Source: Rhodoferax sp.
GTDB lineage: Bacteria; Pseudomonadota; Gammaproteobacteria; Burkholderiales; Burkholderiaceae_C
Direction: 5' to 3'
Length of the DNA stretch: 10,981 nucleotides
Assembly (NCBI GenBank): GCA_029865675.1
Contig: JARXAU010000160.1
Location: 1 to 10,981, forward strand
A program made the position numbers and the translations under genes. Positions 5,788-10,981 of the stretch are shown here, piece after piece. How positions within the stretch are numbered: the first letter of the stretch is position 1; every line of letters begins with the position of its first letter. The notes under the pieces were generated by a model. It searched no databases, was not told the origin of the DNA, and saw only the letters and a program-made list of their open reading frames with translations.

Positions 5788-7202
5788 CCGTAGCGGATAC
5801 CGTCATCATTAATCCTGAGCCCATTAAGCCGGGAATTCCGGTTAAGAAGGCCACCCTTGGTGCAATAGCCTTGCTGTTGGCCTTGGGGGCATTTGTCGCC
5901 GCACTGCTGATCAGTCCGGCGCCAGCGCCCTCGGATACCGTGAAACTCAAGTCGACTTCCGATGTCGGACCGCAGGACGCTGGCTCGAAGCTGGCAATCG
6001 ATGAAGAGCTTAAGAAAGCCAAGCGGGCTGTGGAAGATGAGGAGCGTCGGCTCGGCGTACCCAAAAGCGCTCCTAGCCAAGTAACAGCGGGAACGTCAGG
6101 CGTGCAACCGGTCGTTGCCTCAGGTGCTTCTCGGGAGAGTCCGGTACCCCCTGAGGTGCGTCGTGACAACCAAAATTCCGCCCTGTTCGATAAGGGAACC
6201 CCTAAAGGCTCACCTGCCGATGTGCGCACAGCGCCCGGGGCCGGCAGTCCGAACGACGATTTCCAGATCGAGGCGCAGGTTCGCGGCGCCAAGTCGATTG
6301 CGTTCGATGAGTCGCAACCCGCTGCAAATGCAACGACCGCAGCCCTCCCGGGCAACTTGTTGGCCGATCTCCCAGGATTTGGCTCCGCAGCGATCGGTTC
6401 GATGGCACAAAGGACTATGGCCAGCCCGCCCGTCTTGATCGGTAGTTCGAACGGTCAAGCACCCAGCGCGGCGGTACAGTCAACGGTAGATCGTGTTTTG
6501 ACCGGCCTGCGCGGGTCAAACCCAGCTGCGCCGACGCCAACAAACGGCAATGTGGCATGGGTAAACGAATACGCATCCACCAACGGGCAAAAGACTAACG
6601 AGTCGATCAAGTCGTACCCAACAGCCTCGCGCTACACCCTGCATCAGGGCAAAACTATTCCTGCGATTCTGGGGCGTCAGATTAACTCGGACCTTCCCGG
6701 CGAAATTACCGCTTATGTCGTCACGGACGTGTACGACAGTTTGGGTAACAGCGCGCTTCTCATTCCCAAAGGCTCGGTACTGGTTGGGAGGTACAGCTCG
6801 GATGTGAAAACGGGACAAGAGCGCGTACTTTTTGCCTTTCAGCGGCTCATCATGCCCAACGGGCAGAGCTTTGATCTTCCTGGAGCGCAGGGGTCAGACC
6901 TGGCCGGCGCCTCGGGTATCACCGGCGACGTCAACAACCACTTCTTCAAGATGTTCAGTGCAAGCTTCTTTACAGCTTGGCTGGCCGACACTGTTTCACC
7001 ATCGACCATCACCACCGGCAGCAACGGCACCACCACCACCGGCACCACGGCTGGTCTGGTGCTGCTGGATGTCAGCAAAACGATTCTTGATCGCAACCGA
7101 AACATCGCCCCCACCATCACCGTGGATCAGGGAACGCGCATCAATGTGGAGGTCAAAAAGGACATGGAATTTGCCGGGCCATACGTCGGGAGAAGCAATT
7201 GA
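5784..7202 (+). CDS. virB10: T4SS core channel protein VirB10 (TrbI family)
   Basis: A 472-residue VirB10/TrbI protein that spans both membranes and lines the T4SS core. It has a short cytoplasmic N-terminus, a transmembrane helix (about 24-44), a helical charged stretch (66-92) and a long Ala/Pro/Ser/Gly-rich periplasmic linker (about 95-280). The conserved TrbI barrel (about 282-462) contains GKTIPAILGRQINSDLPG (289-306), DVYDSLGNSALLIPKGSVLVG (315-335; key residues D315, D318, P328, G330), QRLIMPNGQSFDLPG and SGITGDVNNHF. The outer-membrane antenna (about 390-435) holds an unusual Thr/Gly loop, TTGSNGTTTTGTTAG (410-424), between its two helices. The start ATG overlaps the virB9 stop, and its own stop overlaps the TTG of the next gene. 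Its length and order are canonical for VirB8-VirB9-VirB10. Confidence 0.93.
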   Translation: MTVADTVIINPEPIKPGIPVKKATLGAIALLLALGAFVAALLISPAPAPSDTVKLKSTSDVGPQDAGSKLAIDEELKKAKRAVEDEERRLGVPKSAPSQVTAGTSGVQPVVASGASRESPVPPEVRRDNQNSALFDKGTPKGSPADVRTAPGAGSPNDDFQIEAQVRGAKSIAFDESQPAANATTAALPGNLLADLPGFGSAAIGSMAQRTMASPPVLIGSSNGQAPSAAVQSTVDRVLTGLRGSNPAAPTPTNGNVAWVNEYASTNGQKTNESIKSYPTASRYTLHQGKTIPAILGRQINSDLPGEITAYVVTDVYDSLGNSALLIPKGSVLVGRYSSDVKTGQERVLFAFQRLIMPNGQSFDLPGAQGSDLAGASGITGDVNNHFFKMFSASFFTAWLADTVSPSTITTGSNGTTTTGTTAGLVLLDVSKTILDRNRNIAPTITVDQGTRINVEVKKDMEFAGPYVGRSN

Positions 7203-8449
7203 AATTCGCAAAATTCACAACAATGGGTGCCACGTGCACCGTCTTATTGGGCCTCACACCGTCGGCCATTGGTCTTTCTGGGATGCGGGTAGGGCAGTAT
7301 GACTTTTCCTACTTTACCTCCGGGGATCAACGGGCTACCCCAGTCCAGGTGTTTGACGACGGGAAGAGTACCTACTTCCAGTTCCGTGCCGGTGACGGCA
7401 TACCAGCGATTTTCTCGAACAAGGATGGGCGAGTCGGTCTCCTTGTTCCAAATTTCGACGGACCGTATTTGCATGTGGCGCAGACGGCTGGGCGATTCAC
7501 CCTGCAACTTGGCCGAGCCCAGGCGCAGGTCGTCTACGGCGGCGGTGGACGTGAAGACACCCCCCCCATTGATGCGGTAAACCGTAATGGCATGCGTACG
7601 GCGTACACCGGCATGGGCTATCCCACCAACGCCAACGTGAAGCTGTTGGCATCGCTTGGAACGACGCTTGCGCTGAAGTCCAGCGACGCATTGGAATCCA
7701 ACTCCTATGCAACACCTGTCAAAGGTGACCGGGTTAACTGGAAGGAAAGTGAAACGGAAAACACAACCCAGCAAGTCTATTTCCCCTTAGGGAGCCCAAA
7801 GTTGACCGCCCAGGCGCTCAAACTTCTCCAGGCAACGGCTTCCGATTTCAAAGGCGCCACAAGCATCACGATCGTTGGCCGGGACGATTCGAGCGAAAAA
7901 GAGGGCTTAGAGAAAGCGCGGGCAGTGGCGATTCGCGAGGCCTTGCTGAAGTTGGGTGTGAGTTCAGAGCGTATCGCGGTCAAGTCTGGAGTAATGGGCT
8001 CTCCGAGGGACAAACTGTGGCCAAGCGACATCCGCTTGGAGCGCGTGGTGCCCACGTCAATCGCCCGTCCGTCCGATAGTGCCGAAGTGCGAAAAGGCAA
8101 GGACATTCGCTCAGAGCTTGATTCGGCAACACCGCTGGCAAGCGTGTCGGCCTCCACGCCATCCCCATCTAAACCGATGGATGTCCCACCGACTGGATTT
8201 GATTTGAAGGCCAGCGACAAAACGGTTGCAGGCGCCATTCGCCGTTGGGCCGGGGCGACCAATTACCAAGTGGTGTGGGAAGCGCCGCCCTCTGCTGACG
8301 CCCAAATTACCGGCGATGTGGTGATTGCTGCGACGAACATGAAAGACGCTCTAGACAAGGTAGTACCTGCTTTGCAACGCAAGGGGTATGACATTCAGGC
8401 GACGCTGTACAGCAACCGGGTTATTCGATTTTCAGGGAGTGCAATGTGA
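7199..8449 (+). CDS. Fusion protein: VirB9 C-terminal-like, OmpA-like and TcpQ domains
   Basis: A 416-residue envelope protein with three modules. A signal peptide (about 1-26) is followed by a VirB9 C-terminal-like domain (about 33-113: ATPVQVFDDGKSTYFQF, PAIFSNKDG, NFDGPYLHV, LQLGRAQAQVV), which aligns directly with residues 187-270 of the VirB9 encoded two genes upstream. Residues 190-284 look like an OmpA-type peptidoglycan-binding domain (QQVYFPLGSPKL, ITIVGRDD, LEKARAVAIREALLKLGV; R241 is the candidate ligand Arg). The C-terminus (about 333-412) is a TcpQ-type domain (FDLKASDKTVAGAIRRW, ITGDVVI, ALDKVVPAL, LYSNRVIRF), as found in PilL/TcpQ proteins that assist pilus secretins. The start is TTG, overlapping the virB10 TGA, with GGAGAAG just upstream. 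It probably anchors to the wall and links a VirB10/VirB9-type ring to a PilN-type secretin. The domain reading is firm; the bridging role is inference. Confidence 0.85.
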   Translation: MKFAKFTTMGATCTVLLGLTPSAIGLSGMRVGQYDFSYFTSGDQRATPVQVFDDGKSTYFQFRAGDGIPAIFSNKDGRVGLLVPNFDGPYLHVAQTAGRFTLQLGRAQAQVVYGGGGREDTPPIDAVNRNGMRTAYTGMGYPTNANVKLLASLGTTLALKSSDALESNSYATPVKGDRVNWKESETENTTQQVYFPLGSPKLTAQALKLLQATASDFKGATSITIVGRDDSSEKEGLEKARAVAIREALLKLGVSSERIAVKSGVMGSPRDKLWPSDIRLERVVPTSIARPSDSAEVRKGKDIRSELDSATPLASVSASTPSPSKPMDVPPTGFDLKASDKTVAGAIRRWAGATNYQVVWEAPPSADAQITGDVVIAATNMKDALDKVVPALQRKGYDIQATLYSNRVIRFSGSAM

Positions 8450-8940
8450 ATAAGAAATGGTACAAGTTCCTTCTTTTGGCTGCAAGCATCTACGCCAATT
8501 CGGCTGTGTTCGCCCAGGCGGTCAAGAGCATTGACGCCCCCTACATAACGCCAGGCACAAAAAGCGCCGCGACTACGCCTGTTTCGGGAACGGACACTAC
8601 GGCGCTTGATGCTGCGATCGGCGCCAAAGCAGTGCACTACATCGTGACACGCGCCGATGACAACTTCCGGTTGACTCTGGCGCGCTGGTCCAAAACGGCA
8701 GGCTGGGAATTTGCGCCCGAGCATTGGGCCGCTCCGCGCGATATCCCGATTACGGGTGCGGCCGATTTCGGTGTGGATTTCAAGTCTGCCGTGCGTGGAT
8801 TGCTACGCGCGTCGGAACTTGCTGATATGCCAGTTCAGCCCTGTTTTTACAGCAATTCGGTGCTTCGCGTGATCCCGATAAACGAGCTGTGTGCTCGTAG
8901 CACCGGCAGCAACACCAATACCAGTACCGCCGCCAACTAG
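8446..8940 (+). CDS. Secreted TcpQ-domain protein (PilL-like)
   Basis: A 164-residue periplasmic protein with a signal peptide (about 1-23, FAQA) and a TcpQ-like domain (about 64-144). It shares with the preceding fusion protein the pattern L-x-RW (near 78-81), ITG (102-104), an A-x2-x-L helix and YSN-x-V-x-R-x-I (135-143). Cys133 and Cys149 could form a disulfide. The C-terminus is a Ser/Thr/Asn-rich tail. In V. cholerae, TcpQ is required for the stability and outer-membrane placement of the TcpC secretin, and PilL of R64-type thin-pilus operons ends in the same domain. The position directly before pilN fits that job. It starts at GTG in a GTGA overlap with the upstream stop; AGGGAG lies shortly before. 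It corresponds to PilL by domain, but is much shorter and is not a lipoprotein. Confidence 0.75.
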   Translation: MNKKWYKFLLLAASIYANSAVFAQAVKSIDAPYITPGTKSAATTPVSGTDTTALDAAIGAKAVHYIVTRADDNFRLTLARWSKTAGWEFAPEHWAAPRDIPITGAADFGVDFKSAVRGLLRASELADMPVQPCFYSNSVLRVIPINELCARSTGSNTNTSTAAN

Positions 8941-8943
8941 GAG
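8939..8943 (+). promoter_or_regulatory. Ribosome binding site of pilN
   Basis: AGGAG, 10 nt before the ATG at 8954. It selects the start that gives a lipoprotein signal, rather than an in-frame upstream ATG at 8891 inside the preceding gene. Confidence 0.6.
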
Positions 8944-8953
8944 AAATTTTCAG

Positions 8954-10609
8954 ATGATCAACTCCACCACCGCGCTGCGCCTCGCCCTTGCCAGCCCACT
9001 TGTTTTACTGACTGCGTGCGGTTCAATGATCGGTCGCGAGCAGGTCCAAACCAATGTGGATGAATTGAGTCTGCGCGCGAAAAGCATCACAGACCAAACG
9101 GTCACAAACACGGTGGCCCGCATACCGTCGATAGAAAAACAGCAGGAAGTCGCAGCGCCCTGGCTTGCTGGAAAGTCGGTTGCACTTGCCAAAGAGGTCA
9201 CTATTGCGCCGGTGCTAAAGCGTCGCCTTAACCTCGCCGACGGTGCCGGGCTTGACGCGCTGGGCAAAACACGCATAACTGCCTTGAGCGCGGAGTGCAA
9301 TCCGGCGAGCTACACGATTACCCGTCTGGCGTCCTGCGTTACCGCGTACACCGGCTTGCCGGTGCGGGTGAGGCCTGATGCGCTACTTCCCGCGGCATCC
9401 TTTGCCATGCGCAGCGGCAGTGTTGGCGCAGCCGCATCTGGCCCTGCCAGCGCTTCACCAAATAGTGGGACCGCACCGAGCCCCACATTGACCGTCGCGC
9501 CAGTGGACATGCAGCTGAGTACCTTGCTTGATATGGCGTCAGCGGCCTGGGCAGTTAAGTACCGTTTGGCCGACGACGGTGCGATAGAAATTTACCGTAC
9601 CGAGACGAAGGTACTGCGACTCAAGGCACTGGCGCAAAAAGTGACCAATAGCGTCACGAGCAATACGGGGTTTGCCGCAGAGAGTAAGACCACGTTTGAC
9701 AACACAGCGACCGACGTGCTGGCCAGCATGCGCGCGAGTTTGCTGGCCTTGGGTACGTTGGGGGGGGCCCTAGACATCAATGCAGATTCGAAGGCTGTAA
9801 TCGTCACAGACACTCCCGAGGCGATTGCGCGCATCGAGACCTACCTAGAGTCCGAGAACAAGCGCTTGGCTCGCCGCGTCACGCTGGTCGTCGAAGAACT
9901 TTTCGTGACCAACAAGAATGGCAGAGAGGCCAGTATCGACTGGAATGCGCTGTACAACGAAGTGAATGCAGGTTTCACGCTCACATCGCCCGCAGCTTTG
10001 GTGGGTGCCAATGTCGGGCAGCTTGGCTTCACAGCGGTCAATGGTTCGGGTAAGGGAAGTACTCTTTTTCTCAAAGCACTCGACCAAATGGGCTTGAGCG
10101 CTACCCGCCGCTCCTACCCCCTTTCAACCACCAACGGTAACTCCGTCACGATCGGTTTACCGACGATTTTTGATTACGTCTCCAGCGTTTCATCCAGCGC
10201 AGTGTCAAGCACTACAGGCACAGTTTCCGCGCCTACTATCGTCCAAAAAGAAGATAAATATGGTGCCTTCCTGACAGTTACGCCCGAGGCGCAAGACGAC
10301 GGACAAATTCTCCTGAGCGTAAATCTCGCCGACCGCTCCGGCACACTGACACCCTATACCGTGGTAGTGCAGGGCTCGGGCACCACAGTCCAGCAGCGCA
10401 ACATCCAGGAAGCAAACCTGACGACACGCACGGTGATGCGCTCGGGGACGACGCACTTGATCGGTGGTCTCGATGAGTCCCAGAGCGATTCCACCAAGCG
10501 CCGGGTGGATGCTGATGCACCGATGCTGCTTGGCGGATCTGATTCCATCAATCTGAACCGTCGCCGAATCATATTGCTTGTCACTGCAATCATCGAAGAC
10601 AACATCTGA
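8954..10609 (+). CDS. pilN: Type IVb pilus outer-membrane lipoprotein secretin PilN
   Basis: A 551-residue secretin of the PilN/TcpC/BfpB group, which forms the outer-membrane pore for a type IVb pilus. The signal ends in a lipobox, LTAC-GS, giving lipid-modified Cys22. Residues 30-145 form an N-terminal region with a possible Cys115-Cys128 disulfide. An Ala/Ser/Pro-rich linker (about 150-178) leads to an N0-like domain (about 179-222: DMQLSTLLDMASAAWAVKYR), then a secretin ring-building domain (about 270-320). The C-terminal secretin domain (about 385-548) contains PTIVQKEDKYGAFLTVTP, QILLSVNLADRSG, TTRTVMRSGTTHLIGGL and the terminal RRIILLVTAIIEDNI. A Ser/Val-rich stretch (409-425) lies where secretins carry their gate hairpin. 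It follows the TcpQ-domain gene by 13 bp and precedes pilO by 12 bp, the usual PilL-(M)-N-O order of R64-type clusters. Confidence 0.92.
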   Translation: MINSTTALRLALASPLVLLTACGSMIGREQVQTNVDELSLRAKSITDQTVTNTVARIPSIEKQQEVAAPWLAGKSVALAKEVTIAPVLKRRLNLADGAGLDALGKTRITALSAECNPASYTITRLASCVTAYTGLPVRVRPDALLPAASFAMRSGSVGAAASGPASASPNSGTAPSPTLTVAPVDMQLSTLLDMASAAWAVKYRLADDGAIEIYRTETKVLRLKALAQKVTNSVTSNTGFAAESKTTFDNTATDVLASMRASLLALGTLGGALDINADSKAVIVTDTPEAIARIETYLESENKRLARRVTLVVEELFVTNKNGREASIDWNALYNEVNAGFTLTSPAALVGANVGQLGFTAVNGSGKGSTLFLKALDQMGLSATRRSYPLSTTNGNSVTIGLPTIFDYVSSVSSSAVSSTTGTVSAPTIVQKEDKYGAFLTVTPEAQDDGQILLSVNLADRSGTLTPYTVVVQGSGTTVQQRNIQEANLTTRTVMRSGTTHLIGGLDESQSDSTKRRVDADAPMLLGGSDSINLNRRRIILLVTAIIEDNI

Positions 10610-10621
10610 TTACCCTCCAAG

Positions 10622-10981
10622 ATGACTATCACGCAAACCATGTTGGGCTGGGTGCGCCGTCGGCCATCGCTCCCGAAAAGTCCGACGGCGGCACAGCGCC
10701 GCGCTGCGCGCGAGCTGCTCATACTGCAGGACGACACGGGCACGGGAGTCCGGTACCTTGCCGTAGGCCTGGTTTGGCGTCCGCTTCTTCAAGCCAATGG
10801 CGCCAGGCACGCGGCCACCATGGCGAAAGAGGCACGCGCGACGCACTTCACCGTCCTACCGACCAAAGTCGCCGGTTACGGTGTGCTACCAAAGTCTTTT
10901 CTCAAAAAGAACAAAGGCGACGTCGGTGCAATCACTCCGGTGGCCTCACTTGCGATTGGACGCGTTGGCGCCACCCCGGCG
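10622..10981 (+). CDS. pilO: Type IVb pilus accessory protein PilO (5' part, cut by window end)
   Basis: The first 120 residues of an ORF that runs off the window without a stop. After a basic N-terminus (1-32), residues 34-116 match the start of PilO (pilin accessory protein) proteins: a strand, then YLAVGLVWRPLLQANGARHA (45-64), an alternating hydrophobic/polar region including TVLPTKVAGYGVLP, and a PVASLAIGRVG stretch that resembles the SLA motif before the later domain. R64 PilO is roughly 430 residues, so about a quarter is visible. PilO works with the PilP/PilQ/PilN assembly platform at the inner membrane; the later transmembrane segment is outside the window. It starts 12 bp after pilN. 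There is no strong Shine-Dalgarno, only CTCCAAG just upstream. The assignment rests on the local pattern plus its position after a clear pilN. Confidence 0.7.
   Translation, partial: MTITQTMLGWVRRRPSLPKSPTAAQRRAARELLILQDDTGTGVRYLAVGLVWRPLLQANGARHAATMAKEARATHFTVLPTKVAGYGVLPKSFLKKNKGDVGAITPVASLAIGRVGATPA

Noticed and set aside
8891..8953. Longer PilN start at ATG 8891
   Set aside because: It lies inside the preceding gene and would displace the lipoprotein signal from the N-terminus; AGGAG at 8939-8943 fits the ATG at 8954.
1..10981. CRISPR array, tRNA, rRNA, insertion sequence or attachment site
   Set aside because: I saw no regularly spaced repeats, transposase motifs, terminal inverted repeats or tRNA-like cloverleaf sequences in the gaps, which are all short.

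Overview
The window reads as one accessory, probably conjugative (plasmid or integrative-element) region from a Gram-negative proteobacterium. The evidence is lipoprotein and Sec signals, an outer-membrane secretin, VirB8/VirB9/VirB10 envelope proteins and a T4b-pilus PilN/PilO pair. Base composition is moderately GC-rich by eye and all genes lie on the + strand. A betaproteobacterial (Burkholderiales-like) host is my guess from overall flavour only; no rRNA, tRNA, integrase, relaxase or replication gene is present to anchor taxonomy or element type.

Region 1 (45-2936) is a tightly packed unit. It holds a membrane-anchored tandem AAA+ ATPase (Cdc48/p97-like D1-D2), a NERD-domain protein with a PD-(D/E)XK-like motif set joined to it by an ATGA overlap, and a small 81-residue ORF of unknown function. 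Region 2 (2947-4071) holds a secreted VirB1/IagB-type lytic transglycosylase and a tail-anchored coiled-coil protein of unknown function.

Region 3 (4072-4195) is the only clear intergenic gap between genes. It contains a 12-bp-periodic pair of A6 tracts followed by a near-perfect 10-bp dyad centred on a -10-like TATA sequence, and may be the control region for what follows.

Region 4 (4196-10981) is a compact operon: virB8, virB9, virB10, a three-domain fusion protein (VirB9 C-terminal-like domain, OmpA-like domain, TcpQ domain), a second secreted TcpQ-domain protein, pilN (lipoprotein secretin of type IVb pili) and the 5' part of pilO. The first five genes are chained by 4-bp stop/start overlaps. 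The operon joins the envelope-spanning core of a VirB-type type IV secretion system directly to the outer-membrane end of a type IVb pilus.

The most interesting observation is this joint. The fusion protein carries a domain clearly paralogous to the C-terminal domain of the neighbouring VirB9, a peptidoglycan-binding-like domain, and a TcpQ domain of the type that assists secretins. It lies exactly between virB10 and pilN. I infer a possible physical coupling of a T4SS core complex to a secretin/pilus channel, or an evolutionary intermediate between them. This cannot be proven from the sequence alone.
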